Below are positions 52,985-61,789 of a stretch of DNA of 64,000 nucleotides, one piece after another. The notes beneath the pieces were generated by a model that was not told the origin of the DNA, ran no database searches, and worked only from the letters and a program-made list of their open reading frames with translations. The first letter of the stretch is position 1. Each line of letters opens with the position of its first letter. The stretch covers positions 4,088 to 68,087 of the forward strand of contig CAAFUL010000042.1 in the NCBI GenBank assembly GCA_900766185.1, given 5' to 3'. This stretch comes from an uncultured Johnsonella sp. GTDB taxonomy: Bacteria; Bacillota; Clostridia; Lachnospirales; Lachnospiraceae. A program made the position numbers and the translations under genes.

Positions 52985-54052
52985 ATGAATAGAAGCGATT
53001 TATCAGATCTTATATCAAAGATAGAGCCGAGCGATAAGGCGATACAAAATGAAGTTTTGGAAAGATTCAACAATATGGCAAAGCCCATAAAGGGGCTTGG
53101 AGAATTTGAAAACCTCATAGCAAAACTTGCTGCCATTCAGGGAACTGCAAATGTTGATATTTCAAAAAAATGCGTTATTGTTATGTGTGCCGATAACGGT
53201 GTGGTCAAAGAAGGTGTCACTCAAACGGACAGCAGTGTAACGGCAGTAGTTACAAGAAACTTTGCCAGAAAGACCACCAGTGTCAATATACTTTCAAGTT
53301 ATACCAATGCGGATGTTATTCCTGTAGATATAGGTGTTATCGAAGATTTCAGCGAAGAGGGAATAGTCGATAAAAAGGTCGCTAAGGGTACCAAAAGTTT
53401 CCTTGATGAAGCGGCTATGAGTGAAGAAGAGCTTATGCAGGCGATAAGTGCCGGTATCGACATGGTAAAAGATGCAGTGCAAAAGGGCTATAAAATGATA
53501 GGTACGGGGGAAATGGGTATAGGCAATACCACAACTTCATCAGCCCTTGCATCGGTTTTACTGGGTCTGGAGGTAGAGAAGGTAACAGGTGCAGGAGCGG
53601 GTCTTTCAAAGGAAGGTATAAAAAGAAAGATAGAGGTTATAAAACTCGGTATTAAAAAACATTCACCGTTTACAGATCAGCTTGATATGCTTAAGAAACT
53701 CGGAGGTTTTGATATAGCCGGAATGTGCGGTATGTTCCTTGGAGGAGCTATCTATAAGATTCCTATAGTTATAGACGGACTGATATCTTCCGTAGCGGCA
53801 CTGATAGCTTACAGGCTGAATCCAAAAACAGCCGATTATATGATAGCTTCACATATCAGCAAGGAGCCGGGCAGTCTTAAAATAATGCAGGAACTTGGCT
53901 TAAGACCTATGATAGATGCAAGCCTCGGTCTTGGAGAGGGAACCGGTACTGCCATGCTTTTTCCGCTTATAGACATGGTCAATAATGTATACAGGAAGTC
54001 TGAGTCCTTTGACGATATAGGAATAGAAGCCTACGAGCCTATGGGAGACTAG
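52985..54052 (+). CDS. cobT: Nicotinate-nucleotide-dimethylbenzimidazole phosphoribosyltransferase CobT
   Basis: 355 residues, the usual length. CobT makes alpha-ribazole phosphate (or related alpha-ribotides) from NaMN and a lower-ligand base. Recognisable are RFNNMAKPIKGLGEFENLIAKLAAIQG, MCADNGVVKEGVTQTDSSVT, GTGEMGIGNTTTSSALASVLLG and the C-terminal MIDASLGLGEGTGTA with its conserved Glu. Start at 52985 (MNRSDLSD); the frame extends upstream by 21 codons but those lack an SD. First gene of cobTUS. Confidence 0.93.
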   Translation: MNRSDLSDLISKIEPSDKAIQNEVLERFNNMAKPIKGLGEFENLIAKLAAIQGTANVDISKKCVIVMCADNGVVKEGVTQTDSSVTAVVTRNFARKTTSVNILSSYTNADVIPVDIGVIEDFSEEGIVDKKVAKGTKSFLDEAAMSEEELMQAISAGIDMVKDAVQKGYKMIGTGEMGIGNTTTSSALASVLLGLEVEKVTGAGAGLSKEGIKRKIEVIKLGIKKHSPFTDQLDMLKKLGGFDIAGMCGMFLGGAIYKIPIVIDGLISSVAALIAYRLNPKTADYMIASHISKEPGSLKIMQELGLRPMIDASLGLGEGTGTAMLFPLIDMVNNVYRKSESFDDIGIEAYEPMGD

Positions 54053-54053
54053 T

Positions 54054-54578
54054 ATGATATTGGTGTTTGGAGGGATAGGCAGTGGAAAGTCAGCTTATGC
54101 GGAAAAACTGGTAGAAGCTTATCAATGTAAAAAAACTTATCTTGCCACTATGAAAGTCTATGATGACGAAGGTCTTAAAAAAGTGGAAAAGCACAAAAAG
54201 ATGCGTGAGGGTAAGTTTGACAGAAGTATAGAAATGCCTACGGATGTAGCAAATGCGGATGTAGATAAAGATGAACTTGTACTTCTTGAATGTATGTCTA
54301 ATCTGCTTGCCAATGAAATGTTTAAGGAAGATATGATAGTTGATGCAGATACTGTAACAAGAAAGATAAGTGCGGATATAAAAAAACTTGACTCAAAGGC
54401 ACACGAACTTATCATCGTGGGAAATGATGTATTTATGGATAAGAGTGAACACAGTGAGGAAGTTGAAGCTTACATAAAGGCACTTAAAAATATACAAAAA
54501 TATATAGCAAAAGAGGCGAAGGCAGTTGTGGAAGTTATATACGGGCTGCCTTATGAGAGAAAAGATGAGTTTTTTTAG
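54054..54578 (+). CDS. cobU: Adenosylcobinamide kinase/guanylyltransferase CobU
   Basis: 174-residue bifunctional enzyme that phosphorylates adenosylcobinamide and adds GMP. The P-loop is FGGIGSGKSAYAEKL near residue 5, followed by YLATMKVYDDEGLKKVEKHKKMR, which contains the guanylylated-His region, and VLLECMSNLLANE. The C-terminus (AKAVVEVIYGLPYERK) departs from the usual LVVAGIP pattern. It is 1 base from the cobT stop and overlaps cobS by 14 bases. Confidence 0.9.
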   Translation: MILVFGGIGSGKSAYAEKLVEAYQCKKTYLATMKVYDDEGLKKVEKHKKMREGKFDRSIEMPTDVANADVDKDELVLLECMSNLLANEMFKEDMIVDADTVTRKISADIKKLDSKAHELIIVGNDVFMDKSEHSEEVEAYIKALKNIQKYIAKEAKAVVEVIYGLPYERKDEFF

Positions 54579-55317
54579 ATCACTGATACTTAGTTTCAGT
54601 ATGTATTCAAAGCTGCCCATGCCTTTTATGAAGTGGGAAGATGACAGTATGAAGTATGCTCTTATGTTTTTCCCCATAGTAGGATTTGTGGAAGCGATAC
54701 TTTTTGTGCTTTTTATGAAACTGCTTTCATTTTTTAATATAGACGGGCTGATGAGGGCGGCACTCATGACCGTATTTCCTATTTTTTACACCGGAGCGAT
54801 ACATATAGACGGTTTTATGGATACCGTAGATGCCATTTCTTCCCGAGCGGAGAAAGAAAAAAAGGTACAGATACTAAAAGACAGCCATGTAGGAGCATTT
54901 GCCGCCATAGGCATAGCCATGTACCTGCTTTTATATACGTCATTAGCGGATAAACTTATAGATCATGATAAGATCATGATATTTGCACTTGCCTTTGTGG
55001 AAAATCGTTGTTACAGCATATATTCTCTTATGACTATTAAGAATGCGAGGGGAAGCGGATATGCGGCTACCTTTGTAAGTGCCGGTGCGAGGGTGACGAC
55101 TTTGATAGGCATAATAGTTATGTATGTCCTATCGGCAGCGGCTACACTCTATATATCGATCAAGATGGGGCTTATAGTTTTGGCAGTGCAGTTTTTGGCA
55201 TTCCTTTATTGCCGTTATATGTTTAAGCGTGAATTCGGAGGAACTACCGGAGATCTGTCCGGGTTTTTATTACAAATATTTGAGATCTTGGTATTATTAG
55301 TCTTGGTATTATTATAG
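54565..55317 (+). CDS. cobS: Adenosylcobinamide-GDP ribazoletransferase CobS
   Basis: 250-residue membrane enzyme that joins adenosylcobinamide-GDP to alpha-ribazole, completing cobalamin. Seen are FSMYSKLPMPF, GAIHIDGFMDTVDAISSRAEKEKKVQILKDSHVGAFAAIG, whose D-D residues bind metal, and the C-terminal GGTTGDLSGFLLQIFEILVLL. Start at 54565 (MSFFRSL) with GAGAGA just upstream; the ATG 12 bases earlier is an alternative. It is the end of the tight cobTUS group. Confidence 0.9.
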   Translation: MSFFRSLILSFSMYSKLPMPFMKWEDDSMKYALMFFPIVGFVEAILFVLFMKLLSFFNIDGLMRAALMTVFPIFYTGAIHIDGFMDTVDAISSRAEKEKKVQILKDSHVGAFAAIGIAMYLLLYTSLADKLIDHDKIMIFALAFVENRCYSIYSLMTIKNARGSGYAATFVSAGARVTTLIGIIVMYVLSAAATLYISIKMGLIVLAVQFLAFLYCRYMFKREFGGTTGDLSGFLLQIFEILVLLVLVLL

Positions 55318-55428
55318 TGTTAAGATCTTATGATATTTTGACTGATGTTTTGCTGTTTCGACTTAGAACATACATGAAACTATTACAGTCAAAGTTTTTT
55401 GAATAAGTATATAAAAGCTTCCTATACC

Positions 55429-55533
55429 CGGTCGTCGGCATGGAAAATGCCCTGTTTGTCACTGTGGAAGTGACATGTAATATGTCCGTGTAAAGAGATC
55501 AAGCGTATTGATATATTTATTTTTAAACGACCG
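55429..55533 (+). ncRNA. Candidate structured RNA between cobS and cbiB
   Basis: A closing stem CGGTCGT (55429-55435) with ACGACCG (55527-55533) encloses two perfect hairpins: GGCAT/ATGCC (55437-55451) and TGTCACT/AGTGACA (55457-55475), plus a weaker ACATG/CATGT-like repeat. It precedes cbiB by about 50 bases. It could be a 5' regulatory element of cbiB. It does not match the cobalamin riboswitch core as I know it. Confidence 0.4.
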
Positions 55534-55581
55534 ACTGTTTTTAATATATTTAGTCGCTACTTTAGTATAGGATGGTCTTAT

Positions 55582-56580
55582 ATGCATTTTAATATTGCTT
55601 TATATATATGTAAAAATATAACAATACTCGGTTTTGCAATAATACTTGATTTGATAGTTGGAGATCCGAGGAAGCTACCTCATTTGGTTATATACATGGG
55701 GAAATGTATTTCATTTTTTGAAAAGTTTTTCAGAAAGCATTTTGATAAAAAATATCTTAAAGCGGCAGGCTTTATAATAGTTGTTTTAGATATACTTATA
55801 ACTATTGCTTTTGTAAGTGCAGTAAAAGCCCTGTATCTTACAAAAATTCCTATAATAGCGATATGTATCTTGGAAACTATACTTATATCACATATGCTTG
55901 CAGCAAAGTCACTTAAGCAGGAGAGTATGAAGGTGTATTATGCCCTTAAAGAAGGAGATATAGAAAAGTCCAGATATGCCATATCCATGATAGTGGGAAG
56001 AGATACAAAAAGCCTTGATGAGGAGGCTATAATAAAAGCGGATGTGGAAACCATAGCTGAGAATTTTTCGGACGGAGTGGTAGCACCTTGCTTTTATGCC
56101 CTGCTTTTTGGTATATACGGAACATATATATATAAAATGATCAATACCATGGACTCAATGATAGGTTATAAGGACGAAAAGTATAAGGATATAGGAATGG
56201 CTGCGGCAAAGCTAGATGATGTGGCTAATTTTATACCGGCAAGACTTGCAGCCTATTTGTTGATAATGGCTTCATTTTTTATGAGACTTAATTATAAAAA
56301 TGCTTTTAAAATCTATAAAAGAGACAGATACAAGCACTCAAGCCCCAATGCGGCACATACCGAGGCGGTAGTTGCCGGAGCCTTGGGAGTTAAACTTGCC
56401 GGAGATGCCTATTACTTTGGAAAATTGGTGAAAAAAGAAAGTATAGGAGATGAACTAAGAAAACCGGAGGTTGAGGATATAGTACTTGTGAATGAATTAA
56501 TGTATAGGGCGGTATTTATTATACTTAGTTTAATCACAATAACTCTTATAGTTATGGTAATGAGAGGAGTGATAAGGTAG
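55582..56580 (+). CDS. cbiB: Adenosylcobinamide-phosphate synthase CbiB
   Basis: 332-residue membrane protein that attaches aminopropanol (phosphate) to adenosylcobyric acid. Typical motifs are LDLIVGDPRKLPHLVIYMGKCISFFEKFF, AISMIVGRDTKSLDEEAIIKADVETIAENFSDGVVAPCFYALLFGI, NTMDSMIGYKDEKYKDIGMAAAKLDDVANFIPARLAAYLL and SPNAAHTEAVVAGALGVKL. With cobTUS it gives the nucleotide-loop assembly pathway, so corrinoids can be salvaged; genes for corrin ring synthesis are not in the window. Confidence 0.93.
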   Translation: MHFNIALYICKNITILGFAIILDLIVGDPRKLPHLVIYMGKCISFFEKFFRKHFDKKYLKAAGFIIVVLDILITIAFVSAVKALYLTKIPIIAICILETILISHMLAAKSLKQESMKVYYALKEGDIEKSRYAISMIVGRDTKSLDEEAIIKADVETIAENFSDGVVAPCFYALLFGIYGTYIYKMINTMDSMIGYKDEKYKDIGMAAAKLDDVANFIPARLAAYLLIMASFFMRLNYKNAFKIYKRDRYKHSSPNAAHTEAVVAGALGVKLAGDAYYFGKLVKKESIGDELRKPEVEDIVLVNELMYRAVFIILSLITITLIVMVMRGVIR

Positions 56581-56634
56581 CTTAATGCTTTGTCGAGAAT
56601 AACTTGTATAGTAATAAGTTGTTAATAATAGCTC

Positions 56635-56770
56635 GTCTGAAAATAACTTCTTTTCAAAACCGCTTGCGCTTAAGTCCTCGTGTAGCGGTACTAACTTTTC
56701 TGCTGCACTGTCGTTTGCATAAAAGAAGTACCGACACTGCGGATGTTTCCTACAGAAGTTATTTTCAGAC
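56635..56770. repeat. MITE-like palindromic element
   Basis: GTCTGAAAATAACTTCT (56635-56651) is perfectly inverted as AGAAGTTATTTTCAGAC (56754-56770). Inside, GCGGTACTAACTTTT and AAAAGAAGTACCG form a second imperfect stem. The whole about 136-base unit is non-coding and can fold into one long hairpin. The rest of the 416-base gap up to the tetR end holds no other recognisable feature. Confidence 0.6.
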
Positions 56771-56996
56771 TGTCTGACCCTCAACTGTAAACATTATATA
56801 AAGAGCGCTTATTCTCAACATAAGGGTGAGAGGGGGAGGAAGGGTGCAGCAAACCGGAAATCGGTAGAAATCTTATAAAAACACTGTAAGCAAGGTTAAA
56901 ATACAAGTTACATTATTACATTTACTTGTTCCTCCCTATACGAACTAATGTTTTTAAGATTAGAATAAAATTCGTTGCCAACTCCCCTATAAACCA

Positions 56997-57560
56997 TCAT
57001 ATAACAGATTTCAGCACACATCCAAAATACTCATCCAATTGCTCAGGCGTGTACTTAAGTTTCTCATTGATCCACCACAAAACCATTTCAACAAAGCTGC
57101 CGGAGATATGATTGATCAGAAAATCAGCAGGCACATCACAAGTTTTTTTCCTCAAAGAATCACTAAATTGCGTCCTGATAAGTTTGCTTAAGCAGTCCTT
57201 GAAATAACGAAGGAATATATCGTTGCTTTCGCAGGAGAGCAGTCCAAGTATATTATTATCATTTTCCTGTAAATGCTGTAGCAGATGACAAAAAATAGAT
57301 TCCGGCTTAACGCTGTCGGAATATAAGCCATGCCTATGTGTGCAGTCTAAGGCACAGTCCATAATATGTCCGAATAACTCTTCACATAGGGCTTTTAATA
57401 AATCATCTTTTGTTTCAAAGTGAGCATAAAATGTAGTTCTTCCTATATTTGCATCGTCTATTATTTCCTGTACGGTAATTTTATTATAATTCTTTTTTGA
57501 GAGTAGTTTTTCAAATGCTGAAAAAATAGCTGCTCTTGTTTTCTTCTGTCGCCTGTCCAT
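56997..57560 (-). CDS. TetR-family transcriptional regulator
   Basis: 187 residues. The N-terminal TetR HTH reads RRQKKTRAAIFSAFEKLLSKKNYNKITVQEIIDDANIGRTTFYAHFETKDDLLKALCEELF. The C-terminal ligand domain contains a run FLINHISGSFVEMVLWWINEKLKYTPEQLDEYF, typical of the TetR_C_33/YcdC-like group. It is divergent from the P1B ATPase gene and is probably its repressor. CGGAGAAA SD. Confidence 0.9.
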   Translation of the reverse strand: MDRRQKKTRAAIFSAFEKLLSKKNYNKITVQEIIDDANIGRTTFYAHFETKDDLLKALCEELFGHIMDCALDCTHRHGLYSDSVKPESIFCHLLQHLQENDNNILGLLSCESNDIFLRYFKDCLSKLIRTQFSDSLRKKTCDVPADFLINHISGSFVEMVLWWINEKLKYTPEQLDEYFGCVLKSVI

Positions 57561-57724
57561 AAATAGTTTCTCCGTTTAGTATTTGATTTTCAGTACAGTT
57601 TAAAAGAAATGTTCGCTAACTTACGCTTAACCCTATCTATACATTGTATTTGCACCAACTCAGCTATAGAATAAATAACGAATAAAGTGTTTACTAAGTT
57701 ATTAATTGTAAGATATATAAATTG

Positions 57725-57739
57725 CTTTGTCAAACAAAG
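57725..57739. promoter_or_regulatory. Candidate TetR operator palindrome
   Basis: CTTTGTCAAACAAAG (CTTTG/CAAAG with a 5-base centre) lies 23 bases before the P1B ATPase ATG, in the tetR-ATPase intergenic region. Short and unproven. Confidence 0.3.
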
Positions 57740-57761
57740 TAAAATAAAAGGGGTGTGGGCT

Positions 57762-59633
57762 ATGTTAAAGAAAATAAATGATATTTTGGCAGGAATGCCT
57801 ATGACACTTGTTGGAGGAGCATTTCTTATTCTAAGCTTTGTACTGCCGAAACTTGGAATAAGACTTCTAATCGATCCGGCATGGCTAACAGTGGTAATAA
57901 GCGGTATACCGCTACTGTATCTGGCACTGTGGCGAGTGGTTTATAATCCCGGCATCAGTAAAATATCATCTGCACTATTAATAGTAATAGCGATGTTTGG
58001 AGCAATCGGTATCGGAGATTTGTTTGCAGCCGGTGAAGTTGTATTTATTATGGCTTTTGGAGCCTTGCTTGAGGAAATGACAACAAACAGGGCAAAAAAA
58101 GGTCTTAAAAATCTTATTTCTCTTGCACCGGTACAGGGAAGAAAGCTTGAAAACGGGAAAGAACTTATGATTCCGGCAGAAAAAATATCTCGTGATGATA
58201 TACTTCGTGTATTGCCGGGAGAAACGATACCGGTTGACGGTATTATTATAGAGGGAGAGACCTCCGTAGATCAGTCCATCATGACAGGAGAATCTCTACC
58301 GGTTGATAAAGGCATAAAAGATGAAGTATTTTGCGGAACACTTAATCGTTTCGGGGCAATTGATATCAAGGCTACCAATGTAGGTCAGGACAGTTCCTTA
58401 CAAAAGCTTATACGCATGGTACAGGAAGCGGAGAATAAACAGGCTCCGATGCAGCGTATTGCGGATAAGTTTGCAAGTTGGCTTGTTCCGGTAGCCCTGA
58501 TGATTGCTATTGTAACAGGTTTTGCAACCGGCAATATCGTGCGTGCCGTAACGGTTTTGGTTGTGTTTTGTCCATGTGCGCTTGTTCTTGCAACTCCGAC
58601 TGCTATTATGGCAGCCATAGGTCAGGCAACAAAGCACGGAGTTATTATAAAATCCGGTGAAGCACTTGAAAAAATGGGAAAGGTAGATACTATCACTTTT
58701 GATAAAACAGGAACGCTTACCTACGGAAAATTACAGGTAAGTGATGTTATCTCATTTAATGATAATCCGGATAATGAGTATATTCTTTTAATGGCTGCTT
58801 CTGCTGAAGCAAAAAGTGAGCATCCTCTTGGAAAAGCAATCGTAAATGATGTGATAAGTAAAAAAATGAACATCATTCCCTCATCCGCTTTTAAGATGAC
58901 AACAGGAAAAGGAATAGAAGCAGTTGTAGCTGACAAAAAAATGCTTTGTGGAAATGAGAAGTTCTTAAGGGAAAATGGTATTGAAATCAATAAATCAGCA
59001 TCAGATACTATAGCAAAGCTCCATATGGAGGGAAAAGCGGCAATTCTTGTGGCGCAAGAGGGTAAGTGTATAGGTATCATAGCACTGTCTGATGTACTTA
59101 GACCCGAGGCAAAGGCTGTTGTAGAAAAATTATCCAAACTTGGAACCAAATCAGTACTGCTTACAGGTGATAACAAACGCACGGCAGAATACTTTGCTGC
59201 AAAGGCAGGGATAAGTGAAGTGTATGCAGAGCTTCTGCCGGATAAAAAAGTTGAAACTATACAGAATTTACAATCTGCTGCCCAAAAAGTCTGCATGATA
59301 GGTGACGGGGTAAATGATGCTCCGGCATTAAAAGTTGCGGAAGTCGGTGTTGCCATGGGTAATATGGGAAGTGATATAGCTGTAGATGCTGCGGATATAG
59401 CCCTTATGAGTGATGACATTTCTAAAGTGCCGTATCTTAAACGCCTGTCAAATGCAACTGTTAAGACCATCAAGTTGAGCATTACGATGTCTATGTTGAT
59501 TAACTTTATCGCAATCCTTCTGTCGGTTACAGGAATACTTAATCCTACAACAGGTGCATTGGTACATAATGCAGGTTCGTGTTTTGTGGTTCTTATAGCA
59601 GCCTTGCTGTATGACAGAAAATTTGATGATTAG
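57762..59633 (+). CDS. Heavy-metal-translocating P1B-type ATPase
   Basis: 623-residue metal-exporting P-type ATPase. Motifs in order are TGES in the actuator domain, the metal-binding transmembrane CPC at 270-272, phosphorylated Asp314 in DKTGT, the SEHPLG His-Pro motif typical of P1B, and GDGVNDAPALKVAEVGVAMG. There is no N-terminal HMA domain; the protein starts almost directly with transmembrane helices. CPC fits Cu, Zn, Cd or related ions. Start at 57762 (MLKKINDI), preceded by AAAAGGGGTG; the upstream ATG gives an implausible N-terminus. Control by the adjacent TetR is likely, unlike the usual ArsR/MerR/CsoR. Confidence 0.92.
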   Translation: MLKKINDILAGMPMTLVGGAFLILSFVLPKLGIRLLIDPAWLTVVISGIPLLYLALWRVVYNPGISKISSALLIVIAMFGAIGIGDLFAAGEVVFIMAFGALLEEMTTNRAKKGLKNLISLAPVQGRKLENGKELMIPAEKISRDDILRVLPGETIPVDGIIIEGETSVDQSIMTGESLPVDKGIKDEVFCGTLNRFGAIDIKATNVGQDSSLQKLIRMVQEAENKQAPMQRIADKFASWLVPVALMIAIVTGFATGNIVRAVTVLVVFCPCALVLATPTAIMAAIGQATKHGVIIKSGEALEKMGKVDTITFDKTGTLTYGKLQVSDVISFNDNPDNEYILLMAASAEAKSEHPLGKAIVNDVISKKMNIIPSSAFKMTTGKGIEAVVADKKMLCGNEKFLRENGIEINKSASDTIAKLHMEGKAAILVAQEGKCIGIIALSDVLRPEAKAVVEKLSKLGTKSVLLTGDNKRTAEYFAAKAGISEVYAELLPDKKVETIQNLQSAAQKVCMIGDGVNDAPALKVAEVGVAMGNMGSDIAVDAADIALMSDDISKVPYLKRLSNATVKTIKLSITMSMLINFIAILLSVTGILNPTTGALVHNAGSCFVVLIAALLYDRKFDD

Positions 59634-59786
59634 GATTATTAAGAGGTAGTCTATAATAAAAATCAAAAGTGTAGATTTAAGTAATTGGCAGAAAATTAAA
59701 CATTAGTATTATCAATAGATGATTTATAAAAAAATCAATTAGATCGATCTGTATAATCAGTAGAAAATTCAATTATTGGAACTATT

Positions 59787-59862
59787 AAAAGGGGTTGTTG
59801 AATTAAGAATAAAATGTACCGGATAAAGTGGTATTTTATCTTATGCGACAGCCCCTTTTTTA
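59787..59862 (+). terminator. Long hairpin with T-run downstream of the P1B ATPase
   Basis: AAAAGGGGTTGT pairs imperfectly with GACAGCCCCTTTTTT, with a second inner stem AATAAAATGTACC/GGTATTTTATCTT. The T6 tail makes it a possible terminator, but its length (76 bases) also fits a small palindromic repeat or an IS end. The remaining parts of the 386-base gap to 60020 show no gene I can support. Confidence 0.5.
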
Positions 59863-60019
59863 AGTGATATTTAAGGCGATGGTTTTCATACATTAGACTT
59901 TCAAGTTGATTAGCTCTTATATTTGTTTTATGCCAACCTCTCACATCTAAAAAACCCTCTTCCTTTCTTGCTTAATTTTTTGCCCGCTTATAAATCCGAC
60001 TATAAGAGAGCCGGAAAAT

Positions 60020-60535
60020 TTACTCAGTACAATCATCATGGTTTTGTTCCTTATCCATATCATAATTATTGTCACTGTCCGTTGCTTCATAGGAGTTTAG
60101 CTTATTTTTATAATGAAAATACAATGCTAAGTAATAAACTAACATTATAAAATTAGCTGCATATGCTAATGAAAAGTATACAGATATGCTCCGGGGTGCT
60201 TGTTTTGGAAAAGCGAATACACCCAATAAATATGTTAAGCCTACATATAATACTGCATTTGCAGAACTTACGATAAGTGAAGGAGCTTCTTGAATAAGAA
60301 GTTTTCTTAATAAAGGCACTGTTATAAAAGAAAGCACTATATTGGCTAAAAATATTAAAATCATTAAAGAAGCGAAAAAAATATTATGAACTCTGTCTGT
60401 GCTCGTTAATATTTCTTCCAATATAGCAGCTAGAAAAAAACCAATAATATTTGAGATAATGGTAATTACAACTTTATAAATTACAAAGCATAAAAATGTT
60501 TTTACGGGAGTTGCCACATATCTATTTTCTTCCAT
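60020..60535 (-). CDS. Small four-helix membrane protein, paralogue A
   Basis: 171 residues, start MEENRYVATPVKTFLCFVIYKVV. About four hydrophobic helices and an acidic, Asn/Asp-rich tail (DSDNNYDMDKEQNHDDCTE). I recognise no named family. It is clearly paralogous to the genes at 60785 and 61790: shared KTFLCF.IYKV, F.T.PLLRKLLI...PSL..S..NA.LYV, and YYKNKL.S. Start at 60535 because AAAGGA lies 8 bases upstream, inside the first ATG region. Function unknown. Confidence 0.75.
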   Translation of the reverse strand: MEENRYVATPVKTFLCFVIYKVVITIISNIIGFFLAAILEEILTSTDRVHNIFFASLMILIFLANIVLSFITVPLLRKLLIQEAPSLIVSSANAVLYVGLTYLLGVFAFPKQAPRSISVYFSLAYAANFIMLVYYLALYFHYKNKLNSYEATDSDNNYDMDKEQNHDDCTE

Positions 60536-60784
60536 AGCTTTACATCCTTTCATAAGTAAATTAAAATATTTTTTGAAAGATACAATTAAGTTTGCTTAAG
60601 CCTGTATCCTTGTCTTATATCGCCTATAAAGTATCTTACCAAGTTGTATAGCGGCACTGTATTTTTGCATACTGAGGGTGTGTAAAAATATTGGTACCGC
60701 TACATGATTTTAGCTTAGAAAGCCTATCAAAGGCAAAATATATTTATAATTGTTTAAGTTATAGATAAATCATTATTATATTTC

Positions 60785-61300
60785 TCAAAGCTGCTCAGTG
60801 TAGTTATCACAGTTTTCTTTATTATCCGCATAATAAATATTGTCTTCGTTAATTACTTTATGGCTTTTTATCTTATTTTTATAATAAAAATACAATATCA
60901 CATAGAAGGCAAATATAATAAGATAGAAGGCATAGGTAAGTGTAGCATGCAAAGAATTATAGAATTGTTGTTGAAGAAAGAGCATGCCTAATACATATGA
61001 GAAGCCTATATACAGCAAGGCATTGATTGAACTTGCTGTGAATGAGGGGTATAGCTTAATAAAAAATTTTCTTACTAAAGGTACTACTATAAAATTCGGT
61101 ATCGAAGCTATTAATAATATAATAGAAACTAAAATTTTGAACAAAATGCCATCTTCGCCGCCTGACTCCATTAAAAAATTAAGAAATACGGAAACTACAA
61201 AAAAATCTACAATACCTGAAGTAATTAATATTACAACTCTGTAGATTACAAAGCATAAAAATGTTTTTACGGGAGTTGCCACATATCTACTTTCTTCCAT
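60785..61300 (-). CDS. Small four-helix membrane protein, paralogue B
   Basis: 171 residues, start MEESRYVATPVKTFLCFVIYRVV. Same layout as paralogue A: four hydrophobic helices, FIVVPLVRKFFIKLYPSFTASSINALLYIGFSYVLGM, YFYYKNKIKSH and an acidic tail. The 5' end and SD region (about 73 bases) differ from paralogue A at only one base, whereas the rest is strongly diverged. Start chosen as for A (AAAGGA SD). Unknown function. Confidence 0.75.
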   Translation of the reverse strand: MEESRYVATPVKTFLCFVIYRVVILITSGIVDFFVVSVFLNFLMESGGEDGILFKILVSIILLIASIPNFIVVPLVRKFFIKLYPSFTASSINALLYIGFSYVLGMLFLQQQFYNSLHATLTYAFYLIIFAFYVILYFYYKNKIKSHKVINEDNIYYADNKENCDNYTEQL

Positions 61301-61789
61301 AGCTTTACATCCTTTCATAGGCAAATTTAAAAAATTTTAGAGTTAAACAGTTGAAACGGATTTTGATTAAATACTTCTTTTATACAGCTTGTTATAATAT
61401 TATATAAGATTTTAGCAAAATAAACAATTGATAACTAAAGAAATTTTTAGAAATAAGTATATAATTTACAAAAATAAAATATAACTTAGAAACGGAATTT
61501 CTACTTTACTGTTTAGTGCTATCACAAGATTTTGTGAAAAAATTTATTTCCGGTGCAATGTATTATTGATATTTAGTTACTCAAACTTTCCATACTTAAG
61601 AAGGATTTAGCACCTTGAAAATTCAATATTTCAGCTAACAAAATAGCAAATTGTTTATTTGATTGATAAAATGTATTATTATGTAATATAATAGTAGAAT
61701 AATGACTAAAAATCATATATAATTAAAATATATTTTGACAATAAAGTTATAAATATATTATTTATTTAATTATGAAAGGATATTTTCGT

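Noticed and set aside
55429..55533. Cobalamin riboswitch
   Set aside because: TCACTGTGG resembles part of the B12 box, but the surrounding conserved core is not recognisable, so it is reported only as an unassigned structured RNA.
59735..59944. Minus-strand ORF of 69 codons downstream of the P1B ATPase
   Set aside because: It runs through the long hairpin at 59787-59862, has no good SD and no recognisable domain.
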